Below are positions 27,670-37,421 of a stretch of DNA of 64,000 nt, in pieces. Source of the DNA: Microbacterium sp. MYb62. Its GTDB lineage: Bacteria; Actinomycetota; Actinomycetes; Actinomycetales; Microbacteriaceae. The first letter of the stretch is position 1; each line of letters begins with the position of its first letter. A program made the translations under genes and the position numbers. The stretch covers positions 1 to 64,000 of the forward strand of contig NZ_PCOY01000013.1 of NCBI RefSeq assembly GCF_002979475.1, given 5' to 3'. The notes under the pieces are model-generated. The model saw only the letters and a program-made list of their open reading frames with translations, made no database searches and was not told where the DNA came from.

Positions 27670-29169
27670 ATGTCCGAACGTGACAGCGCTACGCCCCGGC
27701 ACGACCCCGACGCCCGCCTGGGCGACCTGTTCGAGAACCTGCCCGAACCCACCAGGCAGATCCCGACGGTCGACAACAGCGCGCCCGCCCCCGGATCGCG
27801 TCGTGCCGCCCGCGAGGCGGCAGCCGGTGACACACCGGCGCGGGGCACGGCGAGTGCTCCCTCCGAGCCTTCTCCGGTCCCCGTGCGCGCCTCGGCAGAC
27901 GAAGCCGTCGCCGCCGATGCCACGCCGCCGTCGCCGATCCCGGTCCGCGCCTCGGCCGATGCGGCGGAGACACCCACCCGCGCGATGCCCCAGGTGGCGC
28001 CGATCGCGGCAGCCGACGCCACACCGGAGCCGGTCATCGGAGGCGGACTCGACGACCTCTTCGTGCCGCATGACGATCATGTCGATGCGAAACCGAAGAA
28101 GAAGAAGCGCCGTAAGGGCTGCCTGATCGCGCTGATCGTCGTCCTGGCGATCCTCGGCGGCATGGCCGCCGTGGGCGTCTGGGTCGCGAACGCCTACGGC
28201 GACAAGATCAGTGACGTCATGGGCTGGGGCGAACCGGACGACTTCGAACCGGGACTCGCGACGGGCGAGGTCTTCGTCACGATCAAAGACGGCGACACCG
28301 GATCTCCCGTGTCCACGGCCCTCTACGAGGCCGGCGTCACGAAGACCCAGGACGTCTTCTACGACTACCTGGTCGACGAGAACATCGCCGTCATCTTCTA
28401 TCCGGGTGTGTACCGCCTCCAGGAGAAGATGACCGCCGAGGCCGCCCTCGAAGCTTTGAGGAACAAGGACAACAAGCTCGAGAACACGGTGATGGTCGAC
28501 GAGGGAGGCACGGTCGTCTCCTCCCTTCCCGAAATGGCAGCCACGCTCGGGCTTCCCCTCGCGGACTTCGAGGCCGCGGTTCAGGATCCGTCGCAGTACG
28601 GCGTCGACGCCCCGAGCCTCGAGGGCTGGCTGTTCCCCGCGCGGTACACGTTCGACCCCGAGGTGACGGCGCCGCAGGTCATCCAGCGGATGGTGGACCG
28701 CACCCGCGAGTCGCTCGCGGCCGCCGGTGTTCCCGATGCGGACGCCGAGCGCGTGCTGACGATCGCCTCCATCATCCAGAGGGAAGGCCGGCTGGATGAC
28801 TTCCCCAAGGTCTCCCGCGTCATCCAGAACCGCCTCGACATCGACATGCTGCTGCAGATGGATTCGACGGCCCAGTACGGATACGGTTCCCTGCACGAGG
28901 GCGTCGTCTCGAGCTCGAAGGAAGCCCTGGAAAGCGACAACGCCTGGAACACCTACAAGCACACGGGGCTTCCGGTCACGCCGATCGCCAATCCGAGTGA
29001 CGCGGCCATCAAGGCCGCGATGAGTCCGGCGGACGGCCCGTGGCTGTACTTCGTCACGATCAACCTCGCGACGGGGGATACCCAGTTCTCCGAGACCCTC
29101 GCCGAGCACGAGGAGGGCGTCGAGAAGTGGCGCGCATGGTGCCGGGCGAACCCCGAGGGCGGCTGCTGA
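27670..29169 (+). CDS. mltG: Endolytic murein transglycosylase MltG
   Basis: Cleaves nascent peptidoglycan strands inside the chain, setting glycan length. 499 residues: a long Pro/Ala-rich cytoplasmic region (1-135) with a duplicated 20-residue unit, a basic patch KPKKKKRRKG, a membrane helix (about 152-175), then the extracytoplasmic YceG domain. Catalytic Glu is in IASIIQREGR, followed by VIQNRLDIDMLLQMDST and TYKHTGLPVTPIANPS. Ends in a Cys residue, GGC. Two bases after ruvX. Confidence 0.95.
   Translation: MSERDSATPRHDPDARLGDLFENLPEPTRQIPTVDNSAPAPGSRRAAREAAAGDTPARGTASAPSEPSPVPVRASADEAVAADATPPSPIPVRASADAAETPTRAMPQVAPIAAADATPEPVIGGGLDDLFVPHDDHVDAKPKKKKRRKGCLIALIVVLAILGGMAAVGVWVANAYGDKISDVMGWGEPDDFEPGLATGEVFVTIKDGDTGSPVSTALYEAGVTKTQDVFYDYLVDENIAVIFYPGVYRLQEKMTAEAALEALRNKDNKLENTVMVDEGGTVVSSLPEMAATLGLPLADFEAAVQDPSQYGVDAPSLEGWLFPARYTFDPEVTAPQVIQRMVDRTRESLAAAGVPDADAERVLTIASIIQREGRLDDFPKVSRVIQNRLDIDMLLQMDSTAQYGYGSLHEGVVSSSKEALESDNAWNTYKHTGLPVTPIANPSDAAIKAAMSPADGPWLYFVTINLATGDTQFSETLAEHEEGVEKWRAWCRANPEGGC
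27871..27990 (+). repeat. 60-bp in-frame tandem duplication within mltG
   Basis: Two adjacent 60-nt units (27871-27930, 27931-27990) encode SPVPVRASADEAVAADATPP and SPIPVRASADAAETPTRAMP. The first 36 nt are well conserved, the remainder diverged. It lengthens the disordered cytoplasmic part of MltG. Confidence 0.7.
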
Positions 29170-29172
29170 ACG

Positions 29173-29985
29173 GTGGCACGATCGCGACTGGCGGTCTGGG
29201 GCGACCCGATCGCGCACTCCAAGTCACCGGACCTGCACACCGCGGCGTACCGGGTGCTCGGGCTCGACTGGGACTACGGACGCCGCCAGATCTCCGCTGA
29301 CGAGTTCGCGCCGACCATCGCGGAGCTCGACGACTCCTGGCGCGGTCTCTCGCTGACCATGCCGCTGAAGGAGGAGGCGTTCCGCGCCGCCGTGACGAAG
29401 GATCGCCACGCGGAGCTCACGGGCGCCGTGAACACGCTGCTGCTGGGGAACGCACCTGTCGGATTCAACACCGACGTCGGCGGAATCGTCGACGCCCTGG
29501 CCGAAGCAGGCATCACCCGTGTCGAGTCCGTGCGCATCCTGGGCGCAGGGGCGACGGCGTCATCCGCGCTGGTCGCCGCGTCCGAGATCGGCGCGACCCA
29601 TGCGGATGTGCGCGCACGGCGCCCCGAGCGTGCCGCTGGCCTCCTCGCACTCGGCGAGCGGCTGGGTATCGAGGTGGTGGCGCTGCCTCTCGACGCACCG
29701 GCCGACGCCGTCGAGCTGACGATCGCGACCCTGCCCAGCGGCACGACGCTCCCGGTCGACGTCGCCGCCACGCTGGCGGCGACCGGGGGTGTGCTCTTCG
29801 ATGCCGCGTATGCACCGTGGCCCTCGGCTCTGGCCGCGACGTGGAGGCACGGCGCGGCCCTCTCCGGGCTCGGGATGCTCCTGCACCAGGCCGTGCGCCA
29901 GATCAGGATCTTCCGTCATGGTGACCCCGCCGTCCCGCTTCCCGATGAGGCGACGATGATCGCGGCGATGCGCGCCGCTCTCTGA
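29173..29985 (+). CDS. aroE: Shikimate dehydrogenase (AroE)
   Basis: Reduces 3-dehydroshikimate with NADPH. 270 residues, GTG start 3 bp after mltG. Shikimate site GDPIAHSKSPDLHTAAY and the catalytic Lys in LTMPLKEEAF, Asp in FNTDVGGI, nucleotide site ILGAGATASSALVA, and C-terminal GLGMLLHQAVRQ. First of the shikimate genes here; a separate promoter precedes aroC 60 bp on. Confidence 0.93.
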   Translation: MARSRLAVWGDPIAHSKSPDLHTAAYRVLGLDWDYGRRQISADEFAPTIAELDDSWRGLSLTMPLKEEAFRAAVTKDRHAELTGAVNTLLLGNAPVGFNTDVGGIVDALAEAGITRVESVRILGAGATASSALVAASEIGATHADVRARRPERAAGLLALGERLGIEVVALPLDAPADAVELTIATLPSGTTLPVDVAATLAATGGVLFDAAYAPWPSALAATWRHGAALSGLGMLLHQAVRQIRIFRHGDPAVPLPDEATMIAAMRAAL

Positions 29986-30033
29986 CTCGACGCGCGGGAC
30001 GAAACGCGGCGCAGCGAGGGTCCGAACCCGTGG

Positions 30034-30045
30034 GAGACTGGAGCA
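30034..30045 (+). promoter_or_regulatory. Leaderless-type promoter of aroC
   Basis: GAGACT at 30034-30039 (first base off TANNNT), spacer ggagca of 6 nt, ATG at 30046. Confidence 0.4.
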
Positions 30046-31275
30046 ATGCTCCGCGTGCTCACGGCCGGCGAATCGCACGGCCCAGAACTCATCGCCGTCA
30101 TGGAGGGCCTGCCCTCCGGCGTCCCGGTGTCGTCCGAGGCCATCCAGGCCGATCTCGCTCGTCGCAAGCTCGGCTACGGCCGCGGCTCACGCATGAAGTT
30201 CGAGCAGGACGAGCTGACCATCTCCGGCGGCGTCCGCCACGGCAAGAGCCTCGGCAGCCCGATCGCGTTGCGCATCGGCAACACCGAGTGGCCGAAGTGG
30301 ATCGAGGTCATGAACCCCGAACCCGTCGAGCTCACCGACAAGTCCCGCGGGCGCAGTGCTCCTCTGACGCGTCCGCGCCCGGGCCACGCCGACCTGGTCG
30401 GCATGCAGAAGTACGACTTCGACGAGGCCCGCCCGATCCTCGAGCGTGCGAGTGCCCGCGAGACCGCCGCCCGCGTCGCGCTCGGAGCGATCGCCCGGTC
30501 GTTCCTCGGCGAGCTCGGAATCCGTCTCGTCAGCCACACCCTGTCGATCGGTCCGGTGCGTGTTCCGGACGGGTCCCCGCTGCCGACCCCGGACGATGTG
30601 GATGTGCTCGACGCCGATCCGCTCCGCTGCTTCGATCCGGCGACGTCGGCTCTGATGGTCGCGGAGGTCGACGACGCGAAGAAGGACGGCGACACGCTCG
30701 GCGGCATCGTCGAGGTGCTCGCCTACGGCCTTCCGCCCGGACTCGGCTCGCACGTGCACTGGGACCGTCGCCTGGACGCACGACTCGCTCAGGCGCTGAT
30801 GAGCATCCAGGCGATCAAGGGCGTCGAGGTCGGCGACGGATTCGAGACCACGCGGCGCCGCGGATCGGCAGCCCACGACGAGCTCTTCGCGACCGCCGAC
30901 GGCATCACCCGTGGCTCCGACCGCGCCGGCGGCACCGAGGGCGGCATGTCCACGGGCACCGTGCTGCGCGTCCGCGCCGGGATGAAGCCGATCGCCACGG
31001 TCCCTCATGCCCTGCGCACGATCGACATCGCGACCGGCGACGATGCCACGGCTCACCATCAGCGCTCCGACGTGTGCGCCGTGCCGGCCTCCGGTGTGGT
31101 CGCCGAGGCCATGGTCGCGGTCGAGCTCGCGAACGCGGTGCTGGAGAAGTTCGGCGGCGACAGCATCCGCGAGACGCGTCGCAATCTCGAGGGGTACCTC
31201 GACGGTATTCCTGCCGAGCTGCGTACGACCCCCGCGTCCGAGGCGGCGCTCATCGCGCATGACGAGCGCGGCTGA
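30046..31275 (+). CDS. aroC: Chorismate synthase
   Basis: Last common step of aromatic synthesis: EPSP to chorismate with reduced FMN. 409 residues, starting [20 protein letters not shown] (signature 1), with [43 protein letters not shown] (signature region 2) and [11 protein letters not shown] end. It overlaps aroK by 17 bp. Confidence 0.98.
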   Translation: MLRVLTAGESHGPELIAVMEGLPSGVPVSSEAIQADLARRKLGYGRGSRMKFEQDELTISGGVRHGKSLGSPIALRIGNTEWPKWIEVMNPEPVELTDKSRGRSAPLTRPRPGHADLVGMQKYDFDEARPILERASARETAARVALGAIARSFLGELGIRLVSHTLSIGPVRVPDGSPLPTPDDVDVLDADPLRCFDPATSALMVAEVDDAKKDGDTLGGIVEVLAYGLPPGLGSHVHWDRRLDARLAQALMSIQAIKGVEVGDGFETTRRRGSAAHDELFATADGITRGSDRAGGTEGGMSTGTVLRVRAGMKPIATVPHALRTIDIATGDDATAHHQRSDVCAVPASGVVAEAMVAVELANAVLEKFGGDSIRETRRNLEGYLDGIPAELRTTPASEAALIAHDERG

Positions 31276-31780
31276 TCCGCTGACGCTGGTGCTGGTCGGT
31301 CCGATGGCCGCCGGCAAGACCAGCGTCGGCCGCCGGGTCGCCCGACGACTCGGGGTCGCGTTCATCGACACCGACAGGCGCATCGTCGCCGCACACGGGC
31401 CGATCCCCGGCATCTTCGCCGCGCACGGCGAGGCGTACTTCCGGGATCTCGAGCGTGCGGCGGTGGCCGAGGCGCTCGAGGAGGGCGGGGTCGTCTCACT
31501 CGGCGGCGGCGCGGTGACGGAGGCCGCCACGCGCGAGCTGCTGAGCGCGCATCCCGTGGTGTTCCTGACGGTGAGCGCGGATGCGGTGGTCGACCGGCTC
31601 CGCGGTGGCAACCGCCCCCTGCTGGCAGGGGAGGAGGATCCGGTGGAGCGCTGGAAGAACATCTTCGAGGAGCGTCGGGGGTGGTACGCCGAGGTCGCCT
31701 CGACGACCTTCGACACCTCACGTCGTCCGATGCAGAAGATCGCGGACGAGATCGTGGCATGGAGGAGAGAACAGCGATGA
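31259..31780 (+). CDS. aroK: Shikimate kinase
   Basis: 173 residues from the ATG at 31259, inside the 3' end of aroC. P-loop [15 protein letters not shown], shikimate-binding DTDRRI, GGGAV and the lid RNRPLLAG-like segment [12 protein letters not shown]. Phosphorylates shikimate at O3. Stop overlaps aroB by 4 bp. Confidence 0.95.
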   Translation: MTSAADPLTLVLVGPMAAGKTSVGRRVARRLGVAFIDTDRRIVAAHGPIPGIFAAHGEAYFRDLERAAVAEALEEGGVVSLGGGAVTEAATRELLSAHPVVFLTVSADAVVDRLRGGNRPLLAGEEDPVERWKNIFEERRGWYAEVASTTFDTSRRPMQKIADEIVAWRREQR

Positions 31781-32865
31781 GCACGACGACCATCGGCGTC
31801 ACCGGGAACGACGCCTACGACATCACCCTCGGGCGAGGAATCCTCGACCGGGTCTCGACGGCTCTCGCGCCGGGAGTGCGCAAGATCCTCGTCGTGCACC
31901 CGCCGACGCTGGCCGCGCGCGCGGCGGAGCTCCGTGATCGGCTCCTCGCCGACACCGCCGAGGGCCCACGCGAGGTGCTGCTCGCCGAGATCCCGGACGC
32001 CGAGCAGGGGAAGCGCATCGAGGTCGCCGCCTTCTGCTGGCAGGTCATGGGGCAGGCGGACTTCACGCGCAGCGACGCCGTCATCGGATACGGCGGTGGT
32101 GCTGTCACCGACCTCGCCGGATTCGTCGCGGCGACCTGGCTGCGCGGCGTGCAGCTGATCCAGGTGCCGACCACGGTACTCGGCCTCGTCGACGCCGCCG
32201 TCGGCGGCAAGACCGGGGTCAACACCGCCGAGGGGAAGAACCTGGTCGGCGCGTTCTGGGCGCCGACCGCCGTCATCGGCGACCTCGACGAGCTGGCGAG
32301 CCTGAGCCCGAACGAGGCCACCGCGGGATTCGCCGAAGTCGTGAAGGCCGGGTTCATCTGGGCTCCGGAGATCCTCGACATCATCGAGGCAGACCCCGCC
32401 CGTGCCGTCGACACGACGACGGACGAGTTCCGCCGCGCCGTCGAGCTCGCGATCGACATGAAGGCCAAGGTCGTCGCGGATGACTTCCGTGAGGCCGGGC
32501 TCCGCGAGATCCTCAACTACGGGCACACGCTCGGACATGCGATCGAGCACGCCGAACGCTACCGCTGGCGTCACGGCGCGGCGATCTCGGTCGGCATGCT
32601 GTACGCCGCAGAGCTGTCGCGTCTCGCCGGACGGCTGTCGGACACCGCGGCCGAGCGCCACCGCACGATCCTCGACTCGCTGGGCCTTCCCACCACGTAC
32701 CGCGCGGGAGCCTGGCCGCAACTGCTCGCCACGATGCAGCGCGACAAGAAGAGCCGGGGCGGGATGCTGCGCTTCATCCTGCTCGACGACATCGCCAAGC
32801 CCACGGTGCTGCAGGCTCCGGATGAGTCGCTGATGTTCGCCGCCTACCAGGAGGTGGGTGCGTGA
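31777..32865 (+). CDS. aroB: 3-Dehydroquinate synthase
   Basis: 362 residues. Converts DAHP to 3-dehydroquinate using NAD and a metal. NAD site [41 protein letters not shown], metal ligands in HTLGHAIEH and the Glu of GFAEVVKAG. Overlaps both neighbours by 4 bp (ATGA before, GTGA after). Confidence 0.97.
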   Translation: MSTTTIGVTGNDAYDITLGRGILDRVSTALAPGVRKILVVHPPTLAARAAELRDRLLADTAEGPREVLLAEIPDAEQGKRIEVAAFCWQVMGQADFTRSDAVIGYGGGAVTDLAGFVAATWLRGVQLIQVPTTVLGLVDAAVGGKTGVNTAEGKNLVGAFWAPTAVIGDLDELASLSPNEATAGFAEVVKAGFIWAPEILDIIEADPARAVDTTTDEFRRAVELAIDMKAKVVADDFREAGLREILNYGHTLGHAIEHAERYRWRHGAAISVGMLYAAELSRLAGRLSDTAAERHRTILDSLGLPTTYRAGAWPQLLATMQRDKKSRGGMLRFILLDDIAKPTVLQAPDESLMFAAYQEVGA

Positions 32866-33299
32866 CCCGGCGGATCCTGCTCGTGAACGGGCCGAACCTG
32901 AACCTCCTCGGAACGCGCGAGCCGGAGATCTACGGCACCGCGACGCTCACCGACGTGGAGCGGATCACCGCGGACGCCGCCAGCGAGCTCGGGTTCGAGG
33001 TGCGCGCGGTCCAGAGCAACCACGAAGGGGTCCTGATCGACGCGATCCACGCCGCCCGCGAGGATTGCGCCGGGATCGTGATCAACCCCGGCGGGCTCAC
33101 CCACACCTCCGTCGTGCTCCGCGATGCGCTCACCGGAGTGTCCCTGCCGTTCGCCGAAGTGCACATCTCCGATGTCTACGCGCGCGAGGTGTTCCGGCAT
33201 CATTCCTACCTCGACGACGTCGCGGCGGTCCGCGTGGTCGGGCACGGCGTCGACGGCTACGCGGACGCCGTGCGGCAGCTCGCAGCACTCATCCCTTAG
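32862..33299 (+). CDS. aroQ: 3-Dehydroquinate dehydratase, type II
   Basis: 145 residues, dodecameric trans-dehydratase type. [20 protein letters not shown] carries the catalytic Tyr; [23 protein letters not shown] and VHISD complete the active site with the His. The TAG stop (33297-33299) is the first half of the efp -10. Confidence 0.97.
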   Translation: MTRRILLVNGPNLNLLGTREPEIYGTATLTDVERITADAASELGFEVRAVQSNHEGVLIDAIHAAREDCAGIVINPGGLTHTSVVLRDALTGVSLPFAEVHISDVYAREVFRHHSYLDDVAAVRVVGHGVDGYADAVRQLAALIP

Positions 33300-33302
33300 A
33301 AT
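33297..33302 (+). promoter_or_regulatory. -10 element of efp, sharing the aroQ stop codon
   Basis: TAGAAT at 33297-33302 includes the aroQ stop TAG. Transcription would start near 33309, giving a leader of about 46 nt. Confidence 0.5.
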
Positions 33303-33354
33303 CGACTGTCGGCTCCGCCCGACCCCGCAGACTCACGAACGGAACTCGCAGCGC

Positions 33355-33915
33355 ATGGCATCTACCGCAGACATCAAGAACGGCGTCGTCCTCAGCATCG
33401 ACGGGCAGCTCTGGAGCGTCATCGAGTTCCAGCACGTCAAGCCGGGCAAGGGTGGCGCGTTCGTGCGCACCAAGCTCAAGAACGTCGTGTCGGGCAAGAC
33501 CGTCGACCGCACGTACAACGCCGGCGCGAAGATCGAGATCGAGAACGTCGACCGCCGCGACTACACGTACCTCTACACTGACGGTGACGGCTACGTCTTC
33601 ATGGACCAGACCGACTTCGACCAGATCACGGTCGGCGCCGCGACGGTCGGCGATGCGAAGCACTTCCTGCTCGAGAACCAGCAGGTGACGATCGCGATGA
33701 ACAACGGCAACCCGCTGTACATCGACCTCCCGGCGTCCGTGATCCTCGAGGTCACCTACACCGAGCCCGGCCTGCAGGGCGACCGTTCGTCGGCCGGCAC
33801 GAAGCCCGCCACGCTCGAGACCGGCTACGAGATCCAGGTGCCGCTCTTCCTCGAGACCGGCACCAAGGTCAAGGTCGACACCCGCACGGGTGACTACCTC
33901 GGCCGCGAGAAGTAA
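33355..33915 (+). CDS. efp: Translation elongation factor P
   Basis: Relieves ribosome stalling at polyproline. 186 residues: [20 protein letters not shown], the tip loop [15 protein letters not shown] with Lys32 at the position that is modified in some bacteria, and domains II-III ending TGDYLGREK. No epmA/ymfI-like modification gene is nearby. Start ATG at 33355 chosen from family length; the ribosome site is weak (acggaac). Confidence 0.97.
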   Translation: MASTADIKNGVVLSIDGQLWSVIEFQHVKPGKGGAFVRTKLKNVVSGKTVDRTYNAGAKIEIENVDRRDYTYLYTDGDGYVFMDQTDFDQITVGAATVGDAKHFLLENQQVTIAMNNGNPLYIDLPASVILEVTYTEPGLQGDRSSAGTKPATLETGYEIQVPLFLETGTKVKVDTRTGDYLGREK

Positions 33916-33918
33916 GGC

Positions 33919-34329
33919 GTGAGCGCCCGGACGAAGGCGCGCAAGCGCGCTCTCGACATCCTGTTCTCCGCCGATGTGCGCGGTGACGACCTGGCGGTGA
34001 CACTCGCCGCCGAGGCGAAGCGCGCTGCGAGCGAGCCCGCACGTGAGGCCTCCTGGCTCTACGCGCGCGAGATCGTCGACGGCATCATCGACTCGCGCGA
34101 CGAGATCGACGAGCAGATCACGACCCACAGCAGGGACTGGAAGCTCGAGCGGATGCCCGCCGTGGACCGTGCCCTGCTCCGTATCGCCGTGTGGGAGATC
34201 CTCTGCAACGACGAGGTGCCCACCGCCGTCGCGATCGACGAGGCCGTGGAGCTCGCGAAGGAGTTCTCGACCGACGACTCCGGCGCGTTCGTGCACGGCG
34301 TCCTCGCCAGGGTCGCCCGCGCCGCCTGA
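33919..34329 (+). CDS. nusB: Transcription antitermination factor NusB
   Basis: 136 residues, all-helical: SARTKARKRALDILFSADVR (arginine-rich RNA-binding start), ASWLYAREIVDGIID, MPAVDRALLRIAVWEIL and FVHGVLARVAR. Binds boxA with S10 in rRNA antitermination. GTG start 3 bp after efp, so the pair is co-transcribed. Confidence 0.96.
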   Translation: MSARTKARKRALDILFSADVRGDDLAVTLAAEAKRAASEPAREASWLYAREIVDGIIDSRDEIDEQITTHSRDWKLERMPAVDRALLRIAVWEILCNDEVPTAVAIDEAVELAKEFSTDDSGAFVHGVLARVARAA

Positions 34330-34364
34330 CCCGTCCGACACGAGGCACTGTCGGCGGCGTCGGA

Positions 34365-34376
34365 GAGGATGGCAGC
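34365..34376 (+). promoter_or_regulatory. Possible leaderless-type promoter of the SNF2 helicase gene
   Basis: GAGGAT at 34365-34370, spacer ggcagc of 6 nt, ATG at 34377. The hexamer departs from TANNNT at the first base. Confidence 0.3.
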
Positions 34377-37340
34377 ATGGCTCTCCCGTCCGATCCGTCC
34401 CGCCCCGACGGGGCGTCGTCCGCGGATTGGCGATCGATCCTCGGCCCGGCGCGTGCCGACGCCGCGCCGACGCCGCTGGCACTCGGTGTCGAACTCCGGC
34501 TGCGCGACGGTCGAGGGGCGAATCCGTGGGCGTCACGTCCGCAGCGCACCGCCACCGCGCGCGACGTCGCGAAGCGCACCGGCGAGATCCTGCTCGGCAT
34601 CCGCCCGCTCGAGAGGAGCGCGGCGACCGGCTCCTGGGTGCAGGGAGCGGCGACGTGGGATGCCGTGCGACGTTCACCCACCCAGTACGGACGCGACCGG
34701 TCACGATGGTTCGCCGACCTGCTCAGCATCGCTCGTGACACGCTGCTGTCCGGCACGGCCGGTGACTGGCTGGTCGCCGACCTGATCGAGTCCGGGCTGC
34801 TCTGGGGACACCTGCGCGCGGGCGTCGACGTCGGCATCCCCCTCGTCGCCACGCAGAAGAGCACGACGGTCCTGTTGGCGGATCGCGCCACGATCGGCGC
34901 CACCGTCGGGCGCGACGACGACGGCGGCCTCGTCGTGCACCCCGACATCACGATCGACGGACGCGAGGTGGATCCGTTCGCCGTGCGCACGATCGGGCAC
35001 AGTGGCGTGTACGAAGTCGCGCAGCGGGGTACCAGGATCCGCGTGACGCTCGCCGAGGTGCCCGTCAGCGAACCCGTCCATGCTCTTCTCGGAGCCGGGG
35101 AGGGGATCGCGGTGCCGGCACGCGAGGAGTCGGCCTTCTTCCGGGATGCCTATCCGCTGCTCGCGCGACGCATCGAGGTGCGCGCCGTCGGTCGCGTCGA
35201 GCTGCCGGATCTACCGGCGCCCCGGCCGGTGCTGGATCTCTCGTTCCACCGCGGCGACACGGTCACGTACGCGTTCGAATGGGACTACCGCGGATTCGGG
35301 CGCCTGCCGTTTCCCCCCGGAGGGGATGCCGTGCGCGACACCGCAGCCGAGGATGTCCTCCGCGACGCACTCCAGGCCGTGTGGACGGAGCATCTCGGCG
35401 AGGAGCTCACCGCAACGGGCTCGTTCCACGACGTCGCCGCTGCCGAGTTCGCCACCCGCGTGGTGCCGGCGCTCGAGGCCGAAGGCGTCACGGTCACCGT
35501 CTCGGGCCGTCGAAAGAGCTATCACGAGCTCACGGGCGAGCCGGAGATCACCGTCTCCACCGTCGAGAGCAGCGACCCCGACTGGTTCGACCTCGGTGTG
35601 CTGGTCAAGATCGACGGGCGCACCATCCCGTTCGAGCCGCTGTTCACGGCGCTCAGCAAGGGCCGGAAGAAGCTCCTCCTGGTGGATGGCAACTACTTCT
35701 CGTTGAACCATCGCGCACTCGATCGCCTGCGGGAGCTGATCGACGAGTCAGGCGAGCTCGACGAGTGGGAGACCGGCCCTCGGATCAATCGCCACCAGAC
35801 CGACCTCTGGGAGGAGTTCGAAGACCTCGCGGACGAGGCGGTTCCCGCCGTCGCCTGGCGCGCGACCGCCGACGGTCTCCGCACCGCCACCTCGGTGCCC
35901 GCCGTGTCGGTGCCGTCGGGGATCACCGCCGAGCTGCGGCCGTACCAGAAGGAGGGCCTCGACTGGCTCGCCTTCCTGTGGAGCCATCGCCTGGGCGGGA
36001 TCCTCGCCGACGACATGGGACTCGGTAAGACGCTGCAGCTCCTCGCGCTCATCGTGCATGCACGGGCGTCGGGGGAGCGGCGTCCCTTCCTCGTGATCGT
36101 GCCGACGTCGGTGCTCACGACCTGGCGCACGGAAGCCACCCGCTTCGCACCGGCGCTGCGGGTTCTGCTCCGGGAGAGCACGCAGGGCCCGCCGCTGACC
36201 GGCCTGCTTGCCGAGATCGACCTGGTGATCACAACGTATGCGGTCGCGCGTCTCGACGAGGCCGCGTACGCCGATGTGGCATGGGCCGGTCTCATCCTCG
36301 ACGAAGCCCAGTTCGTGAAGAATCCCGCGACCAAGCTGCACCGTGCCGTCGCCTCGTTCCATGCCGAGGTGACGTTCGCGGTCACAGGCACACCGATGGA
36401 GAACAGTCTCAGCGAGCTGTGGGCGCTGCTCACGCTCACCGCGCCCGGCCTCTTCGCCTCCGCGCGGAAGTTCCGCGAGCAGTACATCCAACCGATCGAG
36501 CAGGGGAAGGTGCCGGAGAACGAGGAGGGCGGCGCCTACCGTCAGCGTCGCCTCGACCAGCTGCGTCGCCGTATCCGTCCCCTGCTGCTGCGACGCACCA
36601 AGGAGCTCGTGGCACCCGACCTCCCGGCCAAGCAGGAGCAGATCCTCCAGGTCGAGCTCGGATCCTCGCATCGCGCCCTCTATGAGACGGTCCTGCAGCG
36701 AGAGCGGCAGAAGGTGCTGGGGCTGCTGGAAGACCTCGACCGCAACCGCTTCATCGTGTTCCGTTCGCTCACGCTGATGCGAATGCTCAGTCTCGCCCCG
36801 GGGCTGATCGACCCCGCGGACGCGAAGCTCGGCTCGCGCAAGCTCGATGTGCTGCTCGAGCGCGTGATCGAGTTGCAGGCCGAGGGACATCGGGCGCTCG
36901 TGTTCAGCCAGTTCACGTCGTTCCTCGATCTGGCGGCGGCGCGTCTCGATGCCGCGGGCATCCCGTACGCGCATCTCGACGGGTCGACGCGCCACCGGCA
37001 GAAGGTCGTCGAGGGGTTCACCTCGGGGGAGCAGCCGGTCTTCCTGATCAGCCTGAAGGCCGGCGGATTCGGACTCACTCTGACGGAAGCCGACTACGTG
37101 TTCCTGCTCGACCCGTGGTGGAACCCGGCAGCCGAAGCGCAGGCGGTCGACCGCACGCATCGCATCGGGCAGCGCAGTCAGGTCTTCGTCTATCGGATGA
37201 TCGCCACCGGCACGATCGAGGAGAAGGTGCTCGACCTGCAGCGCCGCAAGGCGAGGCTGTTCACCGCCGTGCTCGACGACGAGGCGCTGTTCGCGCAGTC
37301 GCTCTCCGCCGACGACATCCGAGGCCTGTTCGAGAGCTGA
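34377..37340 (+). CDS. SNF2/RapA-family DEAD-like helicase
   Basis: 987 residues. The N-terminal half (to ~residue 515) has no enzymatic motif I recognise and resembles the leader region of HepA-type helicases. The ATPase core has the Q-like region ELRPYQKEGLDWLAFLW, Walker A DDMGLGKTLQ (about 545), motif Ia VIVPTSVLTTWRTEA, a DEAQ box LILDEAQFVKN (about 641), GTPMENSLSELW, and the C-terminal helicase half with VFSQFTSFLDL, GFGLTLTEADYV and QAVDRTHRIGQ. Probably remodels protein-DNA complexes or recycles RNA polymerase. It sits between nusB and namH. Confidence 0.9.
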   Translation: MALPSDPSRPDGASSADWRSILGPARADAAPTPLALGVELRLRDGRGANPWASRPQRTATARDVAKRTGEILLGIRPLERSAATGSWVQGAATWDAVRRSPTQYGRDRSRWFADLLSIARDTLLSGTAGDWLVADLIESGLLWGHLRAGVDVGIPLVATQKSTTVLLADRATIGATVGRDDDGGLVVHPDITIDGREVDPFAVRTIGHSGVYEVAQRGTRIRVTLAEVPVSEPVHALLGAGEGIAVPAREESAFFRDAYPLLARRIEVRAVGRVELPDLPAPRPVLDLSFHRGDTVTYAFEWDYRGFGRLPFPPGGDAVRDTAAEDVLRDALQAVWTEHLGEELTATGSFHDVAAAEFATRVVPALEAEGVTVTVSGRRKSYHELTGEPEITVSTVESSDPDWFDLGVLVKIDGRTIPFEPLFTALSKGRKKLLLVDGNYFSLNHRALDRLRELIDESGELDEWETGPRINRHQTDLWEEFEDLADEAVPAVAWRATADGLRTATSVPAVSVPSGITAELRPYQKEGLDWLAFLWSHRLGGILADDMGLGKTLQLLALIVHARASGERRPFLVIVPTSVLTTWRTEATRFAPALRVLLRESTQGPPLTGLLAEIDLVITTYAVARLDEAAYADVAWAGLILDEAQFVKNPATKLHRAVASFHAEVTFAVTGTPMENSLSELWALLTLTAPGLFASARKFREQYIQPIEQGKVPENEEGGAYRQRRLDQLRRRIRPLLLRRTKELVAPDLPAKQEQILQVELGSSHRALYETVLQRERQKVLGLLEDLDRNRFIVFRSLTLMRMLSLAPGLIDPADAKLGSRKLDVLLERVIELQAEGHRALVFSQFTSFLDLAAARLDAAGIPYAHLDGSTRHRQKVVEGFTSGEQPVFLISLKAGGFGLTLTEADYVFLLDPWWNPAAEAQAVDRTHRIGQRSQVFVYRMIATGTIEEKVLDLQRRKARLFTAVLDDEALFAQSLSADDIRGLFES

Positions 37341-37387
37341 CCGGAATACTCACGGCCGGGTCGACCGGGCGCACAGGGAGCCCTCGG

Positions 37388-37393
37388 TACAAT
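37388..37393 (+). promoter_or_regulatory. -10 element of namH
   Basis: TACAAT at 37388-37393; predicted start near 37400, then ggagg at 37411-37415 and the ATG at 37422. Confidence 0.5.
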
Positions 37394-37421
37394 CGTACGG
37401 TTCACTTTCGGGAGGAATGCA

